64,000 nucleotides of DNA from Clostridium gasigenes (lineage in GTDB: Bacteria; Bacillota; Clostridia; Clostridiales; Clostridiaceae): contig NZ_FNJM01000003.1 in assembly GCF_900104115.1 (NCBI RefSeq), positions 62,001-126,000 of the forward strand. The letters are read 5' to 3'. The position numbers and the translations under genes were made by a program. Shown here piece by piece: positions 29,929-38,287 of the stretch (positions are counted from its first letter, which is position 1; every line of letters begins with the position of its first letter). Below the pieces are notes generated by a model. The model was not told the DNA's origin. It worked only from the letters and a program-made list of their open reading frames with translations, and searched no databases.

Positions 29929-30036
29929 CTATTTTTAAAATAACTACTCATATTTCGGCCTATTTTGAGCTATAGTTCTTAGGCTAGCACAAAACATCCT
30001 CAAAATTTTCACTTGTTATTTTCTTTTAGCTCCCTT
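29929..30036. repeat. Dispersed inverted-repeat element, copy F
   Basis: Left end AAAGTAGCTATTTTTAAAAT then AACTACT; right end ACTTGTTATTTTCTTTTAGC then TCCCTTA; the two are approximate inverted copies. The inside has AAAATAGGCCGAAATAT on the minus strand, shared with the element after ispG. The element occupies about half of the 240-bp gap between cdsA and the PerM-family gene. Confidence 0.55.
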
Positions 30037-30040
30037 ATAT

Positions 30041-30080
30041 AAATATAGAACCATACGCAAATGCGTACGGTTCTATATTT
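30041..30080 (-). terminator. Very stable hairpin after cdsA
   Basis: 18-bp arms, 30041-30058 and 30063-30080, with one mismatch and a 4-nt loop; core AGAACCATACGC with GCGTACGGTTCT. The A/T ends of the arms give a weak U-run on both strands. Taken as the terminator of uppS-cdsA. Confidence 0.7.
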
Positions 30081-30100
30081 TATATATAAAAAATAATTTA

Positions 30101-30895
30101 TTAAATTCCCACTATAAATGTTAAGTAATAAAATACCACTGTAGCATTAAATAATATAGAATCAAACCTATCTAATATTCCCCCATGTCCAGGAATTAGA
30201 TTACTATAATCCTTAATTCCAACATATCTTTTTACTGATGATGCAACTAAATCTCCAAACTGACCCATAACTCCACACAGTGCACCTATTAAGAAATAAT
30301 GTATAATTGCAACTTGTGGAACAAAAGAGCTTATTATAATTCCAAAAACTCCACAACCTATTGTACTTCCAAAAAATCCCCCAATTGAGCCTTCAATAGT
30401 TTTTTTAGGGCTCACTTTAGGACAAAGTTTTCTTTTTCCTAAATACTTCCCTGCATAATAAGCACTTGTATCCGCGAGCCAAGACCCTATAAATATTAGC
30501 CATACTAAGTAAGCTCCACCTACTTTGTTGTTTACAAGAGGTATAAAGCTAAATAAAACAACTACGTAAATAAATCCAAATAAAGTTATGGCAACATCTA
30601 TAAATGTGTATTTTTGATCTATTATTGGCATACATAATAAAACAAATGTCGCAATTATTACTAAAAACATTAGTGTTTCGAAATTATTATTTGTTATATA
30701 GAAGATTATTAATAATATATACCCAACTATTGATATTGGATTAAATTCCTTTTGTTTTAGTGCATTATAGAACTCATATAGTCCAAACGCTGATAATACT
30801 ATTGTAAATCCTTTTAAATAAGGACCTCCAAGTAATATAAATATTATAAATGGAGCTATCATTAATGCTCCTAAGTACCTGTTATCCGATTTCAT
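30101..30895 (-). CDS. cdsA: Phosphatidate cytidylyltransferase (CDP-diglyceride synthase)
   Basis: Makes CDP-diacylglycerol from phosphatidate and CTP; substrate for PgsA in this same window. 264 residues, about eight membrane segments, with the signature SPKKTIEGSIGGFFGS and GDLVASSVKRYVGIKDYSNLIPGHGGILDRFDS at the C-terminal side. Start MKSDNRY after GAGGTGGAT. Follows uppS by 18 bp. Confidence 0.95.
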   Translation of the reverse strand: MKSDNRYLGALMIAPFIIFILLGGPYLKGFTIVLSAFGLYEFYNALKQKEFNPISIVGYILLIIFYITNNNFETLMFLVIIATFVLLCMPIIDQKYTFIDVAITLFGFIYVVVLFSFIPLVNNKVGGAYLVWLIFIGSWLADTSAYYAGKYLGKRKLCPKVSPKKTIEGSIGGFFGSTIGCGVFGIIISSFVPQVAIIHYFLIGALCGVMGQFGDLVASSVKRYVGIKDYSNLIPGHGGILDRFDSILFNATVVFYYLTFIVGI

Positions 30896-30913
30896 AATAT
30901 CCACCTCACTTCT

Positions 30914-31675
30914 TTATACGCCGCCAAATCTTCTATCTCTATTTTGATAATCATATATAGCTCTATGTAAATCCTTTTCTTTAAAATCTGGCCAATTTAC
31001 ATTTGAATACCAAAATTCTGAATAAGCACATTGCCATAATAAAAAATTGCTAATTCTTTTTTCTCCAGAAGGTCTTATTATAAGATCTGGATCTGGAGTA
31101 CCCTTTGTGTATAAATAACTTTCAAAAATATCATCTGTAATATCATCTAAATTTATTATACCCTTTTCTACATCTTTAGATACAGCTTTTACAGCTCTTA
31201 ATATCTCATCTCTTCCGCCATAGTTAAAAGCAATATTTACAACTACTCCCTTATTATCTTTTGTTAACTCTACTGCATCTTTAATTTCTTTTTGGCAGTC
31301 ATCAGCTAGCTTTGTTGTATCACCTAAAATTTTAATTACAACTCCATTAGCATTAAGTTCACCTATTTCATTTCTTAAATATTCAACTAAAAGTTTCATA
31401 AGAGCTCCAACTTCGTCCTTTGGTCTCTTCCAATTCTCAGTTGAAAACGCATATAAAGTTAAGTATTTTATTCCAAGTACGTGTGATTCTTTTATTATTC
31501 TTCTTATTGATTCTACACCTGCTCTATGACCCATAGTTCTTGGTAATTTTTTTTCCTTAGCCCATCGACCATTCCCATCCATAATAATGGCAATATGCTT
31601 TGGTATGTTATTTCTATCTATTTCAATTTCTTTATTTTCAACTTTATGTTTTTTAGATTTAAAAAATCTTAACAT
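30914..31675 (-). CDS. uppS: Undecaprenyl diphosphate synthase (isoprenyl transferase)
   Basis: Builds the C55 lipid carrier for peptidoglycan from FPP and IPP. About 253 residues: HIAIIMDGNGRWAKEKKLPRTMGHRAG (catalytic Asp near residue 33), TLYAFSTENWKRP, and RPSGEKRISNFLLWQCAYSEFWYSNVNWPDF. The start is taken at MLRFFKSKK, 6 nt after GGGGGG; an ATG two codons earlier (MSML) abuts that run and is an alternative. A dispersed repeat lies just upstream. Confidence 0.95.
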   Translation of the reverse strand: MLRFFKSKKHKVENKEIEIDRNNIPKHIAIIMDGNGRWAKEKKLPRTMGHRAGVESIRRIIKESHVLGIKYLTLYAFSTENWKRPKDEVGALMKLLVEYLRNEIGELNANGVVIKILGDTTKLADDCQKEIKDAVELTKDNKGVVVNIAFNYGGRDEILRAVKAVSKDVEKGIINLDDITDDIFESYLYTKGTPDPDLIIRPSGEKRISNFLLWQCAYSEFWYSNVNWPDFKEKDLHRAIYDYQNRDRRFGGV

Positions 31676-31699
31676 ACTCATCCCCCCGCCATTTTCTTT

Positions 31700-31756
31700 A
31701 GGCATCTTCAAAAAAATAGACTAGCATATTAACTAGTTATTTTTTTGAAGATGCCT
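31700..31756. repeat. Dispersed inverted-repeat element, copy D (perfect ends)
   Basis: 57 bp. Perfect 19-bp inverted ends AGGCATCTTCAAAAAAATA (31700-31718) and TATTTTTTTGAAGATGCCT (31738-31756), with inner ACTAG (31720-31724) and CTAGT (31733-31737). Cleanest copy of the family. It lies between frr and uppS. Confidence 0.85.
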
Positions 31757-31766
31757 TATGGAAAAG

Positions 31767-31786
31767 AACCTGCAATTAAGCAGGTT
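31767..31786 (-). terminator. Terminator after frr
   Basis: AACCTGC (31767-31773) with GCAGGTT (31780-31786), 6-nt loop, immediately after the frr stop; the minus strand continues CTTTTCC. Confidence 0.7.
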
Positions 31787-32338
31787 TTATATTGACATAA
31801 CTTCTTTTTCTTTTGCTAATATTAAAGCATCTATTTCTTTAACTACAGCATCTGTTACTTTTTGAATCTTATCTTCGCCGTCTTTAATTTCATCTTCTGA
31901 AAGACCATCTTTCTTTAAAGCTTTAATCTTTTCGTTTGCATCTCTTCTTATAGATCTTAATGCAACTTTTGAATCTTCTCCAGCTTTTTTAACTTTTTTA
32001 ACAAGATTTTTTCTAGTTTCTTCAGTTAATTCTGCTACTATTAATCTAATAACAATTCCATCATTTGATGGATTTATTCCTAAATTTGAAGTTAATATTG
32101 CTCTTTCTATATCTTTTAGCATGCTTTTATCCCAAGGCGCTATAACAAGCACTCTAGGTTCTGGTGCTGAAATATTAGCAACTTGACTTATAGGGCACAT
32201 GCTACCGTAAGCTTCAATTTGAATCTTATCTAACATAGTAGGATTTGCTCTACCAGCTTTTAATGTAGCTAAATCTGAGTTTAAAACTGAAATAGTTTTG
32301 CTCATTTTTTCTTCTGCTAATTTTATAATACTTTTCAT
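31787..32338 (-). CDS. frr: Ribosome recycling factor
   Basis: Splits post-termination ribosomes with EF-G. 183 residues, the normal length, with LKAGRANPTMLDKIQIEAYGS, the PEPRVLVIAPWDKSMLKDIERAI hinge and LTEETRKNLVKKVKKAGEDSKVALRSIRRDA. Start after AAGGAAGGTG, 15 bp past pyrH. Ends the rpsB-tsf-pyrH-frr unit. Confidence 0.98.
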   Translation of the reverse strand: MKSIIKLAEEKMSKTISVLNSDLATLKAGRANPTMLDKIQIEAYGSMCPISQVANISAPEPRVLVIAPWDKSMLKDIERAILTSNLGINPSNDGIVIRLIVAELTEETRKNLVKKVKKAGEDSKVALRSIRRDANEKIKALKKDGLSEDEIKDGEDKIQKVTDAVVKEIDALILAKEKEVMSI

Positions 32339-32353
32339 TTACAAACACCTTCC

Positions 32354-33067
32354 TTATTTCTTACAAACTAACGTTCCTATTTTTTCACCACTTATAGCTC
32401 TTTTTATATTTCCTTCTGTTTCTAATCCAAATACTAATATTGGAATACTGTTGTCCATACATAATGACGTTGCAGTTGAATCCATAACTTGTAATCCTTG
32501 TTCTAAAACTTCTATATATGATAGTTTATCATATTTTTTAGCATCTGAATACTTATTAGGATCTTTATCATAAACTCCATCAACGTTTTTAGCTAAAAGA
32601 ATAACATCAGCTTCTATTTCAGCCGCTCTTAAAGCTGCAGTAGTATCAGTTGAGAAATAAGGATTTCCTGTTCCTGCTGCAAAAATTACAACTCTTCCCT
32701 TCTCTAAATGTCTAACTGCTCTTCTTTTTATAAATGGCTCTGCAATTTCTTTCATTTCTATAGCTGTTTGAACTCTAGTCATTACACCCATACCTTCTAG
32801 TGCGTCTTGAAGTGCTAAAGCATTTATACAAGTTGCAAGCATTCCCATATGATCTGCTGTAGATCTGTCCATACCTTCTCCTGTTCTACCTCTCCATATA
32901 TTTCCACCGCCAACAACTAAGCCAACTTCAACTTCCATTGCTATTAAGTCCTTTACTTCTAGTGCGATCTTTTTAAGTACGTCAAAATCAAATCCAAAGC
33001 CCTTTTTACCAGCTAATGCTTCTCCTGAAATTTTAAGTACAACTCTCTTATATGCAGATTTTTTCAT
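32354..33067 (-). CDS. pyrH: UMP kinase
   Basis: Phosphorylates UMP to UDP; hexamer of the amino-acid kinase fold. 237 residues: [61 protein letters not shown]. Start after GGAGG. Normal operon position between tsf and frr, but a hairpin lies in the 74-bp gap to tsf. Confidence 0.98.
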   Translation of the reverse strand: MKKSAYKRVVLKISGEALAGKKGFGFDFDVLKKIALEVKDLIAMEVEVGLVVGGGNIWRGRTGEGMDRSTADHMGMLATCINALALQDALEGMGVMTRVQTAIEMKEIAEPFIKRRAVRHLEKGRVVIFAAGTGNPYFSTDTTAALRAAEIEADVILLAKNVDGVYDKDPNKYSDAKKYDKLSYIEVLEQGLQVMDSTATSLCMDNSIPILVFGLETEGNIKRAISGEKIGTLVCKK

Positions 33068-33099
33068 ATTAGTACCTCCACGAATTCATTTTTTAGCTT

Positions 33100-33136
33100 G
33101 TTCTCTTTAAAAAAAGAGAACACAAAAGTGTTCTCT
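33100..33136 (-). terminator. Terminator after tsf with a competing third arm
   Basis: AGAGAACAC (33115-33123) with GTGTTCTCT (33128-33136), 4-nt loop, followed on the minus strand by TTTTTT. A second AGAGAAC appears right after the T-run (33100-33106 on the plus strand as GTTCTCT), which can pair with the same central arm. Confidence 0.75.
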
Positions 33137-33141
33137 CGGTA

Positions 33142-34050
33142 TTATTTGCCCATGTTTGCAACTTCTTCTGCAAAGTTATTTTCAGCCTTTTCAATACCTT
33201 CTCCTCTTTCGAATCTTACGAATCTTGAGATTGAGATTGGTGAACCAACTTCTTTTGATTTTTCTTGAAGATATTTAGTTATAGTTAAATCTCCGTTTTT
33301 AACCCAAACTTGCTCTAAAAGACAAACTTCTTTGTAATACTTTTGAATTCTTCCCATAACCATTTTTTCAACGATTTTTTCTGGTTTTCCTTCATTTAAA
33401 GCTTGAACTCTATATATTTCTTTTTCTTTTTCTAAAGACTCATTATCTACTTGAGTTTTATCTAAGAATAATGGGTTAACTGCAGCAATTTGCATACATA
33501 CATCTTTAGCAACTTGCTTTAGAATTTCGCTATCTGTATCACAAGCAAGTTCAACGATAACTCCTATTCTTCCACCACCATGGATGTAGCTTTGAACTAT
33601 CCCAGCTTCTACTGTGAACTTTCCAAATCTTCTAACTGTCATATTTTCGCCTAATCTAGCGATTAATGAAGTTAATGCTTCTGCAATTGTAGTTTCTTCT
33701 TCATACTTTTCAGCAATGAATGCTTCAATTGTAGTAGCTGAAGTTTTTGAAGCCATTTCAGCAACCTTTGTAGCAAAACCTACAAAATCTTCGTTATCTG
33801 CAACGAAATCTGTTTCACAGTTAACTTCTACTATACCAGCAATTTTATTATCTTCTGATATGAAAGTTTTAACTATTCCTTCAGCTGCAACTCTTCCAGC
33901 TTTTTTAGCTGCTGCTGCTAATCCTTTTTCTCTTAATACTTCAACAGCTTTTTCCATATCTCCCTGAGTTTCTGTTAAAGCCTTTTTACAATCCATCATT
34001 CCTGCGCCAGTTCTTTCTCTTAATACCTTAACTAATTGAGCAGTTATCAT
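33142..34050 (-). CDS. tsf: Elongation factor Ts
   Basis: Nucleotide exchange factor for EF-Tu. 302 residues: UBA-like N-terminus [24 protein letters not shown], then the core with [15 protein letters not shown] and [11 protein letters not shown] repeats and the coiled-coil with [27 protein letters not shown]. Start after AAGGAGG. Cotranscribed with rpsB. Confidence 0.98.
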   Translation of the reverse strand: MITAQLVKVLRERTGAGMMDCKKALTETQGDMEKAVEVLREKGLAAAAKKAGRVAAEGIVKTFISEDNKIAGIVEVNCETDFVADNEDFVGFATKVAEMASKTSATTIEAFIAEKYEEETTIAEALTSLIARLGENMTVRRFGKFTVEAGIVQSYIHGGGRIGVIVELACDTDSEILKQVAKDVCMQIAAVNPLFLDKTQVDNESLEKEKEIYRVQALNEGKPEKIVEKMVMGRIQKYYKEVCLLEQVWVKNGDLTITKYLQEKSKEVGSPISISRFVRFERGEGIEKAENNFAEEVANMGK

Positions 34051-34150
34051 AGTAGATTCCTCCTTAGAGATAATTGTAATCTCTTTTATTTAGTTTTAAA
34101 GGTAAATGAAGGAAACCCCTCACCTACCTCTTAAAAATTATTTATAAAAT

Positions 34151-34870
34151 TTATTCAGCTGATTCTTCTGATTCTTCTGATTCTTCGTTTTGTCTTCCTT
34201 CTATAACAGCGTCACACATTCTACCAGTTATTAACTTAACCGCTCTTATCGCGTCATCATTTCCTGGTATTACATAGTCAACTTCTTCTGGATCACAGTT
34301 AGTATCAACTATTGCTACTACTGGAATTCCTAAGATTTTAGCTTCTGATATAGCGTTCTTTTCTTTTCTTGGATCAACTACGAACATCGCACCAATATTA
34401 TTAGCATCTAGGTTTCTTATTCCACCTAAGTTCTTTTCTAGTTTTTCCATTTCGCCTTTAAGCTTTATAACTTCTTTCTTAGGTAATACATCAAATGTAC
34501 CATCTTTTTCCATAGTTTCTATAGCTTCTAATCTCTTTATTCTTGTTTTGATAGTTTTGAAGTTTGTTAACATTCCACCTAACCATCTATTGTTAACGAA
34601 GTGCATGTTTGATCTTAGTGCTTCTTCTTTTATTGCATCTTGAGCTTGTTTCTTAGTTCCTACGAATAAGACATCCTTACCCTCAGTTGAAACTTCTCTT
34701 ATGAAGTTATAAGCTTCATCTACCTTTTTAACTGTTTTTTGAAGATCTATTATATATATTCCGTTTCTTTCTGTGAATATATAAGGAGCCATCTTAGGGT
34801 TCCATCTTCTTGTTTGGTGTCCAAAATGTACACCTGCTTCTAATAATTGTTTCATTGAAATTACTGCCAT
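34151..34870 (-). CDS. rpsB: 30S ribosomal protein S2
   Basis: 239 residues with [22 protein letters not shown], the [12 protein letters not shown] and [15 protein letters not shown] segments, and [28 protein letters not shown]. The tail ends in E-S-E repeats from a 9-bp DNA repeat. Start after CTAGGAGG. It heads rpsB-tsf-pyrH-frr and has a good promoter and a structured leader of about 105 nt. Confidence 0.98.
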   Translation of the reverse strand: MAVISMKQLLEAGVHFGHQTRRWNPKMAPYIFTERNGIYIIDLQKTVKKVDEAYNFIREVSTEGKDVLFVGTKKQAQDAIKEEALRSNMHFVNNRWLGGMLTNFKTIKTRIKRLEAIETMEKDGTFDVLPKKEVIKLKGEMEKLEKNLGGIRNLDANNIGAMFVVDPRKEKNAISEAKILGIPVVAIVDTNCDPEEVDYVIPGNDDAIRAVKLITGRMCDAVIEGRQNEESEESEESAE

Positions 34871-34876
34871 TGTTTG

Positions 34877-34973
34877 TTACCTCCTAGGTTTTTACCTCCA
34901 CTGTCTTCTTTCTTATAAAGTTTCCGTTTAAGGCACCATCTTTATAAATTAGACAATGTGTGTATTTTAGTTC
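34877..34973 (-). promoter_or_regulatory. Structured leader of rpsB (candidate ribosomal-protein autoregulatory RNA)
   Basis: Two coaxial helices on the minus strand: CATTGTCT (34951-34958) with AGACAGTG (34899-34906), one G-U pair; and perfect TTATAAAG (34940-34947) with CTTTATAA (34913-34920), closing a 19-nt loop containing GGTGCCTTAAACGG. After it, ACCT can pair with either of two AGGT-containing sites, one of them the rpsB ribosome site. Confidence 0.5.
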
Positions 34974-34979
34974 TTAGTT

Positions 34980-35008
34980 ATTATAACATAATGTTAATTT
35001 AGTAGCAA
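34980..35008 (-). promoter_or_regulatory. Promoter for rpsB
   Basis: TTGCTA (35003-35008), 17-bp spacer, TATAAT (34980-34985) on the minus strand; start near 34973. Confidence 0.75.
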
Positions 35009-35040
35009 CATTTTTTATTTTCTATTTTTATATCTTCCTA

Positions 35041-35163
35041 AGGCCTCATCAAAAAAAAGCACGATATATAAATTAATATATCATGCTTTTATTAAGACGT
35101 CTTTTTAAAAAACAACTAATCATTGTACCTTGTACCTTGTTTTGTTATTTTTTTAAGATGACT
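35041..35163. repeat. Dispersed inverted-repeat element, copy G, containing the codY terminator
   Basis: Ends AGGCCTCATCAAAAAAAA on the left and TTATTTTTTTAAGATGACT on the right resemble the ends of copy D and are imperfect inverted copies. About 123 bp long, filling the gap between codY and the rpsB promoter. It encloses a separate hairpin (35055-35090). Confidence 0.5.
35055..35090. terminator. Two-way terminator between codY and rpsB
   Basis: 15-bp arms 35055-35069 and 35076-35090 (AAAAGCACGATATAT with ATATATCATGCTTTT) with one mismatch and a 6-nt loop; A-run before and T-run after on either strand. Confidence 0.75.
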
Positions 35164-35165
35164 AA

Positions 35166-35942
35166 CTATTTAATTTTCTTTAATTCATCTAATAGCTTTT
35201 CATTTAATATCTTAATATGGGTACCCTTCATACCAAGAGATCTTGATTCAATAACTCCAGCACTTTCGAACTTTCTTAAAGCATTAACTATAACACTTCT
35301 AGTTATTCCTACTTTATCAGCTATCTTAGATGCAATTAACAAACCTTCCATTCCATCTAATTCATGAAATATATGTTCAACTGCTTCTAATTCCGAATAT
35401 GATAATGTACCAATCGCTAATTGAACTACAGCTTTCTTTCTTGCTTCATCTTCTATTTTATCTTGCTTAGCTCTTAACATTTCCATACCAACTATTGTAG
35501 AACTATATTCAGCTATTACTAAATCATCATCAGTGAATGGTTCTTCAAATCTAGCTAATAAAACTGTTCCAAGTCTTTCTCTATTTCCTATAGTAGGTAC
35601 TATAGTTGTTATCTTATCCTTCATTATACATGAACCTTCACCTTCAAATACACAAAGGCCTTTATTATTTAAATTAGCCATAGTTTCATTTACATTTAAT
35701 AACTTTTCATTATACTCCTCTGGGAATCTTTTCTCATCAACAACATGTTTCTTCATTATTTCACACTCAAATTCTTTAGAAAAACTATGCCCTAATATTT
35801 TCCCTTTTCTACTTACAACATATACGTTACAAGAAAGTACTTCACTTAATATTATACATATATCTTCAAATGATACAGCTTCTGTCCCTGACTTTTGAAG
35901 TATTTTATTTAGCTTTCTTGTTTTATTTAATAATGATGACAT
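35166..35942 (-). CDS. codY: GTP- and branched-chain amino acid-sensing repressor CodY
   Basis: Global regulator of nutrient-limitation genes. 258 residues: N-terminal GAF domain that binds Ile/Leu/Val, then a C-terminal winged helix with the recognition part [40 protein letters not shown]. Start after AAGGAGG. Single gene with its own promoter; the leader carries two inverted repeats and a CodY-box-like site. The Bacillus neighbours hslU/hslV/xerC upstream and the flagellar cluster downstream are absent. Confidence 0.97.
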   Translation of the reverse strand: MSSLLNKTRKLNKILQKSGTEAVSFEDICIILSEVLSCNVYVVSRKGKILGHSFSKEFECEIMKKHVVDEKRFPEEYNEKLLNVNETMANLNNKGLCVFEGEGSCIMKDKITTIVPTIGNRERLGTVLLARFEEPFTDDDLVIAEYSSTIVGMEMLRAKQDKIEDEARKKAVVQLAIGTLSYSELEAVEHIFHELDGMEGLLIASKIADKVGITRSVIVNALRKFESAGVIESRSLGMKGTHIKILNEKLLDELKKIK

Positions 35943-35977
35943 TTAATCATCCTCCTTAATTGCCCTCTAGTAACTAT

Positions 35978-36027
35978 ATTTTAAATATTTAGAATATTTA
36001 AAATGTTTTAAATTTTTAAAACATTTT
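35978..36027. promoter_or_regulatory. Tandem inverted repeats in the codY leader; candidate CodY box
   Basis: First repeat: perfect 12-bp arms ATTTTAAATATT (35978-35989) and AATATTTAAAAT (35993-36004). It contains AATATTTAGAATATT (35984-35998), which differs at 3 of 15 positions from the CodY consensus AATTTTCWGAAAATT. Second repeat: perfect 10-bp AAAATGTTTT (36000-36009) with AAAACATTTT (36018-36027). Confidence 0.45.
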
Positions 36028-36039
36028 TGCCACCAATAT

Positions 36040-36068
36040 ATACTATCACAAGGCTTGCTTTATTTCAA
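36040..36068 (-). promoter_or_regulatory. Promoter for codY
   Basis: TTGAAA (36063-36068), 17-bp spacer, TAGTAT with a preceding TG (36040-36045). Start near 36033; leader about 90 nt. Confidence 0.6.
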
Positions 36069-36150
36069 CAAATTTCACAATGTTTTCGACATTACACCTT
36101 ATAAGGAGGTTAATTTATTACTTCATTAGTCTGTAATTGATTTCTTTTTC

Positions 36151-38241
36151 TTAATTATTATTTGTCTCTTTTACAACTTCTATTTTATGGTTACACTCTT
36201 TATTTGAGCATTGTATGAAATTCCCTTTAGTTTTACTATATTTTAACACCATGTAAGCATTGCACTCCGGACATTTATCCTTAACTGGTTCATTCCAACT
36301 AACAAAATCACAAGCTGGATAACTAGAACATCCAAAGAATTTTTTACCCTTCTTACTCTTTTTAACAACAACCTTTTTTTCACACTTAGGACAAGGTGTA
36401 TCAATTTCCTCAACTATTGGCTTTGCATTCTTACATTCCGGATACCCAGGACAGGCTAAGAAGTTACCATATCTTCCATGTTTAATAACCATCATTTGCC
36501 CACACTTATCACAAGGAACCTCACTAACTTTATCTTCTATAACAACTTTTGAGATTTCTTTTTCTGCTTTTTCTATTGCTACTTGCAACGGTGCAAAGAA
36601 CTCCCCAACAACTTTTCTCCATTCCTCATTACCACTTTCAATAGAATCTAAGTTTCGTTCCATCTCAGCAGTGAAATCTACATCTACTATTTGCTTGAAA
36701 TATTCACTAACTATATTGTTAACAATAAATCCAAGTTCTGTTGGAAGTAGATTTTTCTTTTCTCTTTCTACATAAGTTCTTCCAAGTAAAGTAGAAATAG
36801 TCGGAACATAAGTACTTGGTCTTCCTATTCCCTTTTCTTCTAATATTTTTACAAAGGATGCTTCTGTATACCTTGCTGGTGGTTGTGTAAAATGTTGAGC
36901 CGCTTCTATTGATTCCGCCTCAAGTATTTCACCCTCTTCTAAAACTGGTAATGTTACTACTTCAGCATCTTCTTCTGTTGCATATTCATAAAGCTTCATG
37001 AATCCATCAAATTTTATTGTTGATCCACTAGCTCTTAATTTATAATCTCCATTTTGTATTTCTATTGAGTTTGTATTCATTTCACAAGAAGTCATTTGAC
37101 TTGCCACAAATCTTTTCCATATTAAAGTATATAACTTATATTGCTCTCCTGTTAAATTTCCTTTTGCAATTTCTGGCGTAATCTCTATATGTGTTGGTCT
37201 AATAGCTTCATGAGCATCTTGAATATTTTTCTTGCCTTTATAAACTCTCGGAATATCTGGAACATATTTTTCTCCATACATTTCAGCAACTAATTCCAAA
37301 GCTTTTACTTGTGCCTCATCTGCTATTCTCATAGAGTCTGTTCTCATATAAGTAATTAGTCCTACTGTTCCATAACCTTTAACTTCAACCCCTTCGTAAA
37401 GAGTTTGAGCTATAGACATGGTTCTTTTAGTCATGAAATTTAATTTCTTTGAAGCATCTTGTTGAAGTGTGCTTGTAGTAAATGGTGGCAGTGGATTTCT
37501 AGTCTTTTCACCCGTCTTTACTTTCATCACCTTAAAGTCACTCTTTTTAAGTTTATTTATAATTTCATCTGCTTCTTCTTTACTAGTAATATCTATTTTC
37601 TTACCCTTATAGGTAGTTAATTTCACATCAAATTTCTTCTTTTCTTTTTTCATATTACAATCTACAGTCCAATATTCCTTAGGAATAAATGCCTTAACTT
37701 CTTCTTCTTTATCACATATAAGTTTTAATGCTACTGATTGTACTCTTCCCGCACTTAATCCCCATCTTACATTTTTCCAAAGAATTGGACTTATTTCATA
37801 ACCAACAAGTCTATCTAATATTCTTCTAGCTTGTTGTGCATCTACTAAATCTAAATCTATTTTTCTTGCAGCTTTAATAGAAGCTTTAACTGCACTTTTT
37901 GTAATTTCATTAAATACAATTCTACAACTTTCGTCTTCTGATATTTTTAAAATATTTGCTAAATGCCATGAAATAGCTTCTCCTTCACGGTCAGGATCCG
38001 TCGCCAGATAAATTTTATCAGCTTTTTTAGCTGCTTTTTTTAATTTATTTAACAATTCGCCTTTTCCTCTTATAGTTATGTATTTAGGATTAAAATTATC
38101 CTCTATATCAACGCCTAACTTACTTTTAGGCAAATCTCTTACATGCCCCATTGATGCTTCAACAGTATAATTTTTCCCAAGATACTTCCCAATAGTTTTA
38201 GCCTTTGCTGGTGATTCTACTATTACAAGATTATGTCCCAT
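36151..38241 (-). CDS. topA: DNA topoisomerase I
   Basis: Type IA enzyme that relaxes negative supercoils. 696 residues: Toprim domain (VIVESPAKAKTIGKYLG; ATDPDREGEAISWHL), the catalytic tyrosine near residue 298 in GLITYMRTDS, and three C-terminal zinc-ribbon motifs (CDKCGQMM...CPGYPEC; CPKCEKK...CSSYPAC; CPECNAY...CSNKEC). Start ATG follows GGAGTTTTTTGT; this ribosome site lies in the 3' arm of a hairpin. Between dprA and codY as in Bacillus. Confidence 0.97.
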   Translation of the reverse strand: MGHNLVIVESPAKAKTIGKYLGKNYTVEASMGHVRDLPKSKLGVDIEDNFNPKYITIRGKGELLNKLKKAAKKADKIYLATDPDREGEAISWHLANILKISEDESCRIVFNEITKSAVKASIKAARKIDLDLVDAQQARRILDRLVGYEISPILWKNVRWGLSAGRVQSVALKLICDKEEEVKAFIPKEYWTVDCNMKKEKKKFDVKLTTYKGKKIDITSKEEADEIINKLKKSDFKVMKVKTGEKTRNPLPPFTTSTLQQDASKKLNFMTKRTMSIAQTLYEGVEVKGYGTVGLITYMRTDSMRIADEAQVKALELVAEMYGEKYVPDIPRVYKGKKNIQDAHEAIRPTHIEITPEIAKGNLTGEQYKLYTLIWKRFVASQMTSCEMNTNSIEIQNGDYKLRASGSTIKFDGFMKLYEYATEEDAEVVTLPVLEEGEILEAESIEAAQHFTQPPARYTEASFVKILEEKGIGRPSTYVPTISTLLGRTYVEREKKNLLPTELGFIVNNIVSEYFKQIVDVDFTAEMERNLDSIESGNEEWRKVVGEFFAPLQVAIEKAEKEISKVVIEDKVSEVPCDKCGQMMVIKHGRYGNFLACPGYPECKNAKPIVEEIDTPCPKCEKKVVVKKSKKGKKFFGCSSYPACDFVSWNEPVKDKCPECNAYMVLKYSKTKGNFIQCSNKECNHKIEVVKETNNN

Positions 38242-38246
38242 ACAAA

Positions 38247-38271
38247 AAACTCCAGTATAAATACGGAGTTT
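38247..38271 (-). promoter_or_regulatory. Hairpin over the topA ribosome site
   Basis: In the minus-strand RNA AAACUCC pairs with GGAGUUU, and GUAU with AUAC inside, 11 bp with one bulge and a 2-nt loop; a U-run UUUUUU follows and ends 2 nt before the topA AUG. GGAG is the topA Shine-Dalgarno. It has the shape of a terminator and of a translation block, like the one before tepA. Confidence 0.6.
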
Positions 38272-38287
38272 GCACCCCCCTTATTTC

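Noticed and set aside
31700..31756. Perfect inverted repeat as a lone rho-independent terminator of frr
   Set aside because: A separate GC-rich terminator sits right after frr (31767-31786), and the same repeat appears in many other gaps, so a dispersed element is the better call.
36101..36130. A plus-strand AAGGAGG with a possible tiny gene between topA and codY
   Set aside because: No ATG, GTG or TTG at the right distance and only a few codons open; the sequence is downstream of topA on the other strand.
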